Assembly (NCBI GenBank): GCA_946222495.1
Contig: CAMICF010000082.1
Location: forward strand, 1-11,711
Reading direction: 5' to 3'
From: an uncultured Janibacter sp.
GTDB lineage: Bacteria > Actinomycetota > Actinomycetes > Actinomycetales > Dermatophilaceae
DNA length: 11,711 nt
In this document: positions 1 through 5,872 of the stretch, one piece after another
Layout of the letters: every line of letters starts with the position of its first letter
Numbering within the stretch: position 1 is the stretch's first letter
The notes under the pieces: generated by a model
Seen by the model: only the letters and a program-made list of their open reading frames with translations
Told to the model about the DNA's origin: nothing
The model's database searches: none
Made by a program: the position numbers and the translations under genes

Positions 1-229
1 GCGCTCCCTTCATGTCACCCCGCCGAGGGCCATCCACAGATTCTGATCATTCCTCAGATATTCTGCGCGGACCACTGTTCCCCGTGCGTCGCAATCCAAG
101 AGCATTTCTAAGCGACCACTAACGCATAGAGGCGAGCATCGCGCATTCGAGGATGGAGGCGCATGCATACCTGCACGGCTCATCACGAGGCGACGCATTG
201 TGCCGCTTGATCTACTACTGGTAGACACG
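1..229. other. Left-edge region without an assignable gene
   Basis: This stretch lies downstream of the leftward acetyltransferase gene and is visibly less GC-rich than the rest of the window. A minus-strand open frame of 62 codons (198 down to 10) can be read, but it has no ribosome binding site in front of any of its ATG codons and I recognise nothing in its translation. A weak hairpin (TCTAC at 211-215, GTAGA at 221-225) lies just past the acetyltransferase stop codon. It could be accessory DNA of the integrated element. I saw no copy of the tRNA-Thr 3' end here, so the left att site is not in it. Confidence 0.5.
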
Positions 230-757
230 CTAACTATGCTTCTCACGTGACGGTGGAGCAGCCAGCGCCAACGCCGGCTCCTGCGCGCGGCCATGGACGT
301 GCACGATCGGCCCTAAGATGCTCCAGCCTTGACTCTTGTACAGATTGATTGCGGCTTCATCCTTAGCCATCACATCGAGCACGAGATGCGATCTTGATTC
401 GCGTGCTCTGTCTTCAGCAGTCTCAAGCAGGCTGCGGCCGATCGCGCGTCCACGAGCACGCGGAGAGACAAACAGACGGGCTACGACGGCAATCGACTCC
501 CGAGACACGCCGTCCCGCTGCACGAGGAGGTCTGGCGCGCCGTCACTTGGGGCGGGGGGAAGGAGAGCGATGTGGCCGACTGGCCGACCTTCGAGGAGTG
601 CAGTCCATTGGCCGAGAGCGTCCGGCAGCACCAGCCAAGAGCGAGGGTCCCCTACTCCTTCGACGGGGTAGCCATCAGTCGCATGGACGTCAACCAAGAC
701 CTGCGCCAAGGCATTCAGGTCGGATGGGGCAGTCGGGTGGATCTCCATGTCGTTCAT
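230..757 (-). CDS. GNAT-family N-acetyltransferase
   Basis: Encodes 175 residues with the features of a GNAT acetyltransferase, which moves an acetyl group from acetyl-CoA to an amine. The acetyl-CoA site is visible at about residues 93-119: the strand VARLFVSP followed by RARGRAIG, matching the family's R/Q-x-x-G-x-G/A pyrophosphate loop. A late NLYKSQGW segment matches the usual C-terminal motif. Length is normal for a single-domain GNAT. The start ATG overlaps the stop of the upstream GntR gene (ATGA at 757-754), and AAGG sits 7 bp before it, so the two are probably translated together. The substrate cannot be told; small molecules, peptides and protein N-termini are all possible. It is not part of the known core of pSAM2-like elements and is best seen as cargo, or as a modifier linked to the repressor. 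Confidence 0.85.
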   Translation of the reverse strand: MNDMEIHPTAPSDLNALAQVLVDVHATDGYPVEGVGDPRSWLVLPDALGQWTALLEGRPVGHIALLPPAPSDGAPDLLVQRDGVSRESIAVVARLFVSPRARGRAIGRSLLETAEDRARESRSHLVLDVMAKDEAAINLYKSQGWSILGPIVHVHGRAQEPALALAAPPSREKHS

Positions 758-1542
758 TCGTCCACCTTCATCGTGTAGTCGAGGCCGGAGTAGTCGGCCC
801 GCATGGTGAACTGCGTGACCTCGAACGGCCGGCGCGCCTGGTCGAGACCCGTATGGAGAACGATGAGCACCGGCACTCCATCGGGCAATCGCAGCCCGTT
901 GGCCTCGTCCGGAGTGGGCATGCGAGCCGTTACCTCTTCTCGGGTGTACGTGATCTCGTGCCCCAGCTCGCTGAATCGAGCGTAGAGGTCACCCTTCCCG
1001 AGATGGTCCCCCTCACCGATCTCTGTCCCCTCGGCGATTGACCAGGGCACATAGGTCACACCGATCTGCATCGGCTCGTCGTCAGCGAAGTACCAGTTCT
1101 CTCGGCGAACGACGCTCTCCTCGTCTGCGCTGACACCTAGTCTTTCGGCCACTTCGGGCGGAGGGACGACGCGGCCGATTTCTGCGAGGAACGCGTTGGG
1201 CACGCGGTCCTGGGCGGTCACCTCGGCATGGAACGGAGAGAGGCCCGTCTCCTCGCGCAGCATCCTCGAGTAGCGCCACTGGCCGAACCGCATGAGGCGC
1301 GGCTTTGCGCGGACGAAGACGCCTTTGCCGTGATGGGCGGTGACCAGGCCGGACTCGGCAAGTTGGCGGACAGCCTCGCGGGCGGTGTTGCGGGCGACCT
1401 GGTGATCGGACGCCAGCACCCGCTCGGAGGGGAGGCGGTCGCCCGGCTGGAACTCCCCTGACTCGATGGCAGCCCTCAACGCGGCAGCCACCTGTCGGCT
1501 CGCCGTCCCCTGGCCTTGGGGCGACACCTTCTTTTCATCCAT
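754..1542 (-). CDS. GntR/HutC-family repressor with UTRA domain (KorSA-like)
   Basis: Encodes 262 residues. Residues about 10-75 form a GntR winged helix-turn-helix (GEFQPGDRLPSERVLA, then a recognition-helix region ending AREAVRQLAESGLV and the wing HHGKGVFV). The rest, about 90-255, is a UTRA ligand-binding domain as in the HutC subgroup. In pSAM2-type elements a protein of this family (KorSA) represses the activator gene and keeps the element silent. Here the gene is divergent from the Pra-like gene and faces three palindromic operators. I chose ATG at 1542 over GTG at 1548 because a candidate -10 box TAGACT (1554-1549) would put transcription start at or next to this ATG, giving a leaderless message; there is no spaced Shine-Dalgarno sequence. 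A UTRA domain implies an unknown small-molecule inducer. Family assignment is firm; the KorSA role is inferred from position. Confidence 0.9.
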   Translation of the reverse strand: MDEKKVSPQGQGTASRQVAAALRAAIESGEFQPGDRLPSERVLASDHQVARNTAREAVRQLAESGLVTAHHGKGVFVRAKPRLMRFGQWRYSRMLREETGLSPFHAEVTAQDRVPNAFLAEIGRVVPPPEVAERLGVSADEESVVRRENWYFADDEPMQIGVTYVPWSIAEGTEIGEGDHLGKGDLYARFSELGHEITYTREEVTARMPTPDEANGLRLPDGVPVLIVLHTGLDQARRPFEVTQFTMRADYSGLDYTMKVDE

Positions 1543-1548
1543 CCCCAC

Positions 1549-1554
1549 AGTCTA
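1549..1554 (-). promoter_or_regulatory. Candidate -10 box of the repressor gene (leaderless)
   Basis: Reading the minus strand, TAGACT matches four of six bases of the TATAAT consensus and is followed after six bases (GTGGGG) by the ATG of the GntR gene. That spacing would put the first transcribed base at the start codon. No good -35 hexamer is visible at 16-18 bp; operator O1 occupies the spacer. Confidence 0.4.
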
Positions 1555-1559
1555 GCGGT

Positions 1560-1573
1560 CTGGCTTAAGCCAC
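1560..1573. promoter_or_regulatory. Operator O1 (palindrome)
   Basis: CTGGCTTAAGCCAC holds a perfect 12-bp palindrome (TGGCTTAAGCCA, 1561-1572). It is the least complete of three copies of the same site. It lies just upstream of the candidate -10 box of the leftward repressor gene and about 45 bp upstream of the rightward start point, so it is best placed for autoregulation. Confidence 0.75.
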
Positions 1574-1576
1574 CTC

Positions 1577-1605
1577 TTGACACTGGCTCAAGCCAGTTGT
1601 AACGT
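1577..1605 (+). promoter_or_regulatory. Candidate promoter of the seven-gene element operon
   Basis: A perfect -35 hexamer TTGACA (1577-1582) is followed by a 17-bp spacer and a -10-like TAACGT (1600-1605), predicting a start near 1612 and a leader of about 38 bases. Operator O2 fills the spacer and O3 begins at about +2, so a bound repressor would directly block RNA polymerase. Confidence 0.65.
1582..1597. promoter_or_regulatory. Operator O2 (palindrome)
   Basis: ACTGGCTCAAGCCAGT is a 16-bp inverted repeat with one mismatched pair near the centre. It shares its first base with the -35 hexamer and otherwise lies between the -35 and -10 boxes of the rightward promoter. Its centre is 23 bp from that of O1 and 31 bp from that of O3. 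Confidence 0.8.
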
Positions 1606-1612
1606 CTGAATG

Positions 1613-1628
1613 ACTGGCTTAAGCCAGT
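1613..1628. promoter_or_regulatory. Operator O3 (perfect 16-bp palindrome)
   Basis: ACTGGCTTAAGCCAGT is a perfect 16-bp palindrome and the most complete of the three sites. It covers the predicted start of the rightward transcript, upstream of the Shine-Dalgarno sequence GAGAGGAG (1636-1643). Confidence 0.85.
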
Positions 1629-1649
1629 ACACAACGAGAGGAGAAAGTC

Positions 1650-2081
1650 ATGGCGATGCAACGTCGCTTCCCCGTCGATCACGCGGACGTCTTCCCCGCG
1701 GGTGCGTTCTTGAAGGGAGGTGTGGAGCCGGTCGCGGATTTCAACGCGGAGCGGCGTGCGGACGGGTCGAGGCCGCAGCAGCTGGACAAGGACACGGGGT
1801 TGCCGTTGTGGCAGGTGATGGTCCTGGACGCGGACGAGGAGGCCGGCAAGAAGGAGACGGCGATCTCGATCAAGATCGCGGCGAAGGTGCAGCCGGTGCC
1901 TCCGGAGAACACGACCCCGTTTCCGTGGACGCCGGTGGAGTTCGTCGGGCTGACGGCGCTGGCGTACGTGGATGACAACGGCAATCGGCCTCGGCTGGCG
2001 TGGTCCTTCCGTGCGGAGTCGCTGAAGGCTCCGGGCAAGGCCCCTACCGCGCCGAGCTCGCAAGCAGAGAAGGTGGCGTGA
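1650..2081 (+). CDS. Pra-like activator of element replication, integration and excision
   Basis: Encodes 143 residues with no signal peptide or membrane segment. The opening resembles the small proteins of Streptomyces elements annotated as plasmid replication, integration and excision activator (Pra). The landmarks I recall for them are visible: an N-terminal FPVDHADVFPAGAF segment, DKDTGLPLWQVMVLDAD at about 46-62, KIAAKVQPVPPENT at about 75-88, and FVGLTALAYV followed by LAWSFRAE near 98-122. The start is well defined: AGGAG (1639-1643) sits 6 bp before the ATG. It is the first gene of the rightward cluster and directly under operator control, the position expected for the activator a KorSA-type repressor holds off. 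The match is from memory of the family, not a search; its biochemical activity is not evident. Confidence 0.65.
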   Translation: MAMQRRFPVDHADVFPAGAFLKGGVEPVADFNAERRADGSRPQQLDKDTGLPLWQVMVLDADEEAGKKETAISIKIAAKVQPVPPENTTPFPWTPVEFVGLTALAYVDDNGNRPRLAWSFRAESLKAPGKAPTAPSSQAEKVA

Positions 2082-2082
2082 C

Positions 2083-2334
2083 GTGGCACGGCCAGTGAGT
2101 GCAGCGGCGTGGGCATCCACCCTGCGCGTGCCGGAGAGCGACGTGCCGGGCGTGCTGTTCGGCCTGGTGCGGTCGCTGCGGGCCATCGATGCGCAGGTGA
2201 TCAAGGTGCGCAGCCTCGTCCACTCGGGACCGGACCCTGATTTGGACAAGTTGCTCATGGTCATGGAGCGCGCCGCGCACGAGGCCACCGCACAGGTCGA
2301 GGACGCTCACCGAGAGGTCACACGCCATGCGTGA
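2083..2334 (+). CDS. Small predicted helical protein of unknown function
   Basis: Encodes 83 residues from a GTG start one base after the Pra-like stop codon. The sequence is mostly helix-forming, with two segments rich in Leu, Val and Ala (about residues 22-46 and 54-82) separated by a Gly/Pro turn (SGPDPDLDK). There is no membrane segment, Cys cluster or nucleotide-binding motif. Its last 8 bp overlap the start of the translocase gene, so expression is likely coupled. Its position between the activator and the translocase suggests a helper of transfer or replication, perhaps a small partner of the translocase, but I do not recognise the family. It could also start at a later codon. Confidence 0.6.
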   Translation: MARPVSAAAWASTLRVPESDVPGVLFGLVRSLRAIDAQVIKVRSLVHSGPDPDLDKLLMVMERAAHEATAQVEDAHREVTRHA

Positions 2335-3763
2335 GCACCCGCAGCGGGCACAGGGCGGTCTTGGCGATGACGTGGTTTCCGTCGTTGTCGAGGCCGCCCT
2401 GCGCGCGTGCTGGCTCATCGTTCGCGCGGCGTGGTGGCTCGTGGTGTGGACCGTGCGTCACCCGGTGGCTGCGGTCGTGATCGCGTTCGGACTTCTGCTC
2501 TGGCGCATGGTCAACCCGACAGTCGTCATGGCTCTCGTCGTCGCTGCCGCGCTCGGCCTCATCGTGTGGCGGATGGTGTACCCCGCATCCTTCGGGCGGC
2601 TGGCTCGGCCTCGGATCTCGCAGGCATGGCGGATGCCGTTGTACCGGATCTACTGGCCGCACGTGGCCAGTCGGTGCGGGCTGCTGGTGACACCCCGGAG
2701 CGAGGACTACACCGCGTGCGAGCTGGCGAAGCTGCGTCGGCTCCGGGTCACTGCTGCCGGTATCGAGCGGCTGCTGATTCAGGTGCCGGTGGGCCTGACC
2801 TTCGATGACGTGGAAGCTCGGGTCGACGCGGTCGGGCAGGCATTCGGCTCGCGCTCGGCTCGCGTGGTCCGTGATCGTCCTGGGCGAGTGTGGATCGAGC
2901 TGGTCCGTCGCGACGTGCTGGCTCGTGTGGTGGCCCCCATCGCCTCGTCGGAGACCGACCTCACGGGACTGCCGGTGGGAATGGCCGATGACGGCGGCTC
3001 GTGGCGGATGCGCCTTTCGGGCACCCACACCCTGATCGCCGGGGCCACGGGCTCCGGGAAGGGCTCGGTGCTGTGGTCGCTCATGGCGGGTCTGGCCCCG
3101 GCGTTGCGGGACGGCTGGGCACAGGTGTGGGCCATCGACCCGAAGGGCGGCATGGAACTCGGCCTCGGGAGGGGCTGCTTCGCGCGGTTCGAGGGTGGCG
3201 ACGCGGAGGCGATGTGCGACCTCCTCGAAGAGGCAGTGAAGGTCAAGAGCGAGCGGGCGGCTCGGTTGGCGGACAGCGGACAGCGGCTGCACTCCCCCAC
3301 GCCGAATGACCCGCATCTGGTGATCGTCGTGGACGAGCTGGCGACGTTGACCGCCTTCGCCGAGCGAGCAGTGACGCGCCGCATCGACCAAGCGATGGGT
3401 CTCCTGCTCACGCAGGGCCGCGCGGTCGGTATCAGCGTCGTGGCGGCAGTGCAGGACCCCGGCAAGGACGTGGTGACGTGGCGGGACCTCTTCCCGACCC
3501 GGATCGCGCTGCGGGTGGACAACCCGATCCAGGTCGACATGGTGCTCGGCGAAGGAGCGCGGGACAGCGGCGCCCGGGCCGACGAGATCAACGAGCTGAT
3601 GCCCGGCGTCGGGTACGTGCGCGTCGAGGGCACTCGCGCCATCCGCCGTGTACGCGCTGCCTACCTCGCCGATGACGACGTGGTGGAGCTGGCCGAGAGC
3701 ATCCCGGCGCATGCGGCACTCGGTCACAGCGAGGAGAGCGACGAGGGCGGTGAGGCGGCATGA
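2327..3763 (+). CDS. FtsK/SpoIIIE-type conjugative DNA translocase (TraSA-like)
   Basis: Encodes 478 residues. The N-terminal part has two or three hydrophobic stretches within about residues 26-84 (AAWWLVVWTV, AAVVIAFGLLLW, VVMALVVAAALGLIVW), fitting membrane anchoring. A connecting domain follows to about 220, then an FtsK-like ATPase with Walker A GATGSGKG (239-246), WAIDPKGG (268-275) and Walker B LVIVVDE (331-337). In AICEs this single protein moves double-stranded element DNA between cells, unlike the relaxase and type IV secretion route. The start is supported by GAGAGG at 2312-2317, 9 bp before ATG. The length is in the normal range for TraSA/TraB proteins. I see no separate spread (Spd) genes beside it. 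Its stop overlaps the WhiB-like start as ATGA. Confidence 0.92.
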   Translation: MREHPQRAQGGLGDDVVSVVVEAALRACWLIVRAAWWLVVWTVRHPVAAVVIAFGLLLWRMVNPTVVMALVVAAALGLIVWRMVYPASFGRLARPRISQAWRMPLYRIYWPHVASRCGLLVTPRSEDYTACELAKLRRLRVTAAGIERLLIQVPVGLTFDDVEARVDAVGQAFGSRSARVVRDRPGRVWIELVRRDVLARVVAPIASSETDLTGLPVGMADDGGSWRMRLSGTHTLIAGATGSGKGSVLWSLMAGLAPALRDGWAQVWAIDPKGGMELGLGRGCFARFEGGDAEAMCDLLEEAVKVKSERAARLADSGQRLHSPTPNDPHLVIVVDELATLTAFAERAVTRRIDQAMGLLLTQGRAVGISVVAAVQDPGKDVVTWRDLFPTRIALRVDNPIQVDMVLGEGARDSGARADEINELMPGVGYVRVEGTRAIRRVRAAYLADDDVVELAESIPAHAALGHSEESDEGGEAA

Positions 3764-4170
3764 GCCGGGCTCGGGGTACGCAGATCGGCAACGGCGTCAG
3801 TCGGGACGTGCGGCAGCGTGTCTATGGCACGCCGGTTGGCGGGGTGACGGCTTCGCCCTCTCTGGCATCACGGCTCGATGCGTGGGGGTGGCGCGTCGAC
3901 GGGGCGTGCGCGGGGTCGGCGGATGACGGTGCGGCGTGGTTCGCCCAGGACGGCTCGCTGGCATCTCGTGCCGCTCGGCGGGCCTGCGGGTCGTGCCCGG
4001 TGCAGCCGGTGTGCCTGGCGTCGGCGCTGTGGTTCGGCGAGGAGTACGGCATCTGGGGGGCCACCACTGCGACGCAGCGGGAGGCGATGACTGCCCGGCT
4101 GCTTCGGGGAGAGTCCCTCGACGGCCTCGTGGGGTGGGACGTCGGCGAGGTGCGGGATGACACGGCCTGA
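3760..4170 (+). CDS. WhiB-like iron-sulfur protein
   Basis: Encodes 136 residues with the Wbl signature: Cys50, then CGSCPVQPVC giving Cys76, Cys79 and Cys85 (C-x2-C-x5-C), which would hold a [4Fe-4S] cluster, and a GIWG turn at 97-100. Family members bind the domain 4 region of the primary sigma factor and sense redox state or nitric oxide. Two things are odd. The second Gly of the usual G[VI]WGG turn is Ala here. The tail after it is acidic (GWDVGEVRDDTA at the end) where DNA-binding Wbl proteins carry a basic patch, although two Arg remain nearby. About 40 extra residues precede the domain. The gene is coupled at both ends, ATGA with the translocase gene and a 14-bp overlap with rep, so it belongs to the element's operon. 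The family call is firm; its role in the element is unknown. Confidence 0.9.
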   Translation: MSRARGTQIGNGVSRDVRQRVYGTPVGGVTASPSLASRLDAWGWRVDGACAGSADDGAAWFAQDGSLASRAARRACGSCPVQPVCLASALWFGEEYGIWGATTATQREAMTARLLRGESLDGLVGWDVGEVRDDTA

Positions 4171-5650
4171 GGAAGTGCCCGTGGCCGGGACGTCGCATGG
4201 CGGGTTCCCGGGATACAGCGATGCCGCACCGCTCGACCTCGACCACGTGGGAGCCTCCGCACGTAGGGGCATGGTCGAACGGCTCCTGGGCGGGACCTTC
4301 GAGGCGTGGTCGGATGCGGCGGCTCGGGTCGGGCACTGCGCCCAGCCGATCAAGTTGGTGGGCTCGTCGAGCCGGGTGGACCGGGCCACGGGTGAGGTGG
4401 TCTCCAGCTACTCCTCGGCGCATGAGCCCTTCGGGGTGACCTATGTGCGGTGCGGCAATCGGCGTGCGAGTGTCTGCCCGGCGTGCTCGCGGATCTATGC
4501 CCGCGACACCTTCGAGATGATCCGGGCCGGGGTCGTCGGCGGCAAGAGCGTGCCGGAGCAGGTCAGCGGCAATCCGCTGGTCTTCCTGACACTGACGGCG
4601 CCCTCGTTCGGGCCGGTGCACATTGCGAAGGGTGGGCAGCGGTGCCGCCCCCGCTCCGGTGGCCGAGTGTGTGAGCACGGTCGCCCGGTGGCGTGCTGGC
4701 AGGCCCACGAGAGCGACAACCTCGACGTGGGCACGCCGATCTGCCCGGACTGCTACGACTACGCGGCCCATGTCATCTGGCAGTGGTGGGCGCCGGAGCT
4801 GTGGCGGCGCTTCACCATCACCACCCGCCGCGTGATCGCCCAGGCGGTGGGCGTCCCGGCCTCCCGGCTGGGTGAAGTCGCGACGTTGCAGTACGCGAAG
4901 GTCGCCGAGTATCAAGCACGCGGCGTGATCCACTTCCACGCTCTGGTGAGGCTCGACGGCCCGAAGACGCTGGAGGGCTACGCCTCCGCACCCGCCTCGG
5001 CGTCTGCGTCCGTCCTGGGTGGGCTCCTCGAGGATGCGGCTGCTCGCGTGTCCTTCGATCCTCCGCCGTGCGGTGGTCGTGACGTGGGGACGTTGCGCTT
5101 CGGTGCCCAGGTCGACGCCCGCCCGGTGACCGCGACCCGAGGAGATGACCCGGACGCTCCGCTGGTGGGTGAGCAGGTGGCCGGCTATCTGGCGAAGTAC
5201 GCGACGAAGGCGGCATCGGACACCGGTGCTGACCGCCGCGGGTCGGGGCACTATCGGCGGCTGCGGGCCACTGTCGATGACTTGGCTGCGCACCGGTCGC
5301 CGGATGACGAGTACGAGCTGTTGGCCAAGTGGGTGCACATGCTCGGCTTCCGCGGGCACTTCTCCAGCAAGTCGCGGTGCTACTCGATCACGTTGGGCGC
5401 CCTTCGCCGTGCTCGGCAGCGGTGGCAACGGATCGCCGCTGACAGTGCTCGTGACGGTCGGGAGATGCCGGTCCTGGACTTTGCCGACCTCATTGCCGAA
5501 GACGAGGAGGAGACCACGCTCGTCGTCGGCTCCTGGAACTACGTCGGCACCGGCTGGGACACCGACGCGGACACCGCCCTGGCACTGGCGGCGGCAGATC
5601 GTGCCCGCGCCTATGACCAGTGGCGAGCCGAGACCGCAAGGACAGCGTGA
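4157..5650 (+). CDS. RepSA-like replication initiator
   Basis: Encodes 497 residues resembling the pSAM2 RepSA group, rolling-circle initiators that nick the element's origin and stay bound through a tyrosine. Visible motifs in order: a Cys cluster YVRCGNRRASVCPAC (Cys99, 107, 110); FLTLTAPS (143-150), a typical motif I strand; a second Cys/His-rich stretch (Cys163, 172, 180, 196, 199); GVIHFHALVRLD (257-268) with the metal-binding His-Phe-His at 259-261; and VAGYLAKYATKA (341-352), with Tyr344 or Tyr348 as candidate nucleophile. The C-terminal part is acidic and rich in Trp and Ala. Start: ATG with GAGG (4147-4150) 6 bp upstream, inside the end of the WhiB-like gene. A 24-bp gap separates it from xis. 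I could not locate the origin. Confidence 0.85.
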   Translation: MTRPEEVPVAGTSHGGFPGYSDAAPLDLDHVGASARRGMVERLLGGTFEAWSDAAARVGHCAQPIKLVGSSSRVDRATGEVVSSYSSAHEPFGVTYVRCGNRRASVCPACSRIYARDTFEMIRAGVVGGKSVPEQVSGNPLVFLTLTAPSFGPVHIAKGGQRCRPRSGGRVCEHGRPVACWQAHESDNLDVGTPICPDCYDYAAHVIWQWWAPELWRRFTITTRRVIAQAVGVPASRLGEVATLQYAKVAEYQARGVIHFHALVRLDGPKTLEGYASAPASASASVLGGLLEDAAARVSFDPPPCGGRDVGTLRFGAQVDARPVTATRGDDPDAPLVGEQVAGYLAKYATKAASDTGADRRGSGHYRRLRATVDDLAAHRSPDDEYELLAKWVHMLGFRGHFSSKSRCYSITLGALRRARQRWQRIAADSARDGREMPVLDFADLIAEDEEETTLVVGSWNYVGTGWDTDADTALALAAADRARAYDQWRAETARTA

Positions 5651-5674
5651 CAAGCAGGACGAAATGAGAGGCAA

Positions 5675-5869
5675 GTGATTCAGATGTGCAATCGACACGA
5701 CCCGCTGTGGACCATCCAGGACGTGGCGACGTTCCTCGGGATACCGGTCGGGACGATCTATGACTGGCGGTGCCGCGGTGAGGGTCCGCCTGCGTTCAAG
5801 GTCGGTCGGCGGCTGCGCTACCGCGAGACCGATGTCTTCGCGTGGCTCGAAGAGCAGACGGCTGCGTGA
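5675..5869 (+). CDS. xis: Excisionase (Xis), MerR-type helix-turn-helix
   Basis: Encodes 64 residues that are almost entirely one winged helix-turn-helix: WTIQDVATFLGIPVGTIYDW, then PPAFKVGRRLRYRETDVFAWLE. This is the standard small excisionase of actinobacterial elements, which bends DNA at att sites and pushes integrase toward excision. The start is uncertain: GAGAGG (5666-5671) is only 3 bp before GTG 5675 and 12 bp before ATG 5684. The domain is complete with either, so three residues are in doubt. Its stop is 3 bp before the int start codon. Confidence 0.88.
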   Translation: MIQMCNRHDPLWTIQDVATFLGIPVGTIYDWRCRGEGPPAFKVGRRLRYRETDVFAWLEEQTAA

Positions 5870-5872
5870 ACC

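Noticed and set aside
10..294. Minus-strand frame of 94 codons overlapping the end of the acetyltransferase gene
   Set aside because: No ribosome binding site, no recognisable domain, and its first part overlaps a real gene. A shorter version from 198 cannot be ruled out but is not supported.
546..562. Possible left att copy (GGGGCGGGGGGA resembling the tRNA T arm)
   Set aside because: Only a short G-rich run matches the tRNA, and the flanking bases differ. It also lies inside the acetyltransferase gene.
394..1041. Plus-strand frame of 215 codons
   Set aside because: It is antisense to the GNAT and GntR genes, both with complete motifs, and shows no domain of its own.
2318..3727. Long minus-strand frame of 469 codons
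   Set aside because: It lies antisense to the translocase gene, whose Walker motifs and coupled neighbours are clear. Its translation is rich in His, Arg and Pro with no domain, typical of a shadow frame in GC-rich DNA.
3797..5698. Very long minus-strand frame of 633 codons
   Set aside because: It is antisense to the WhiB-like and rep genes, has low-complexity Arg/Pro/His content and no recognisable motif. Both plus-strand genes carry strong family signatures.
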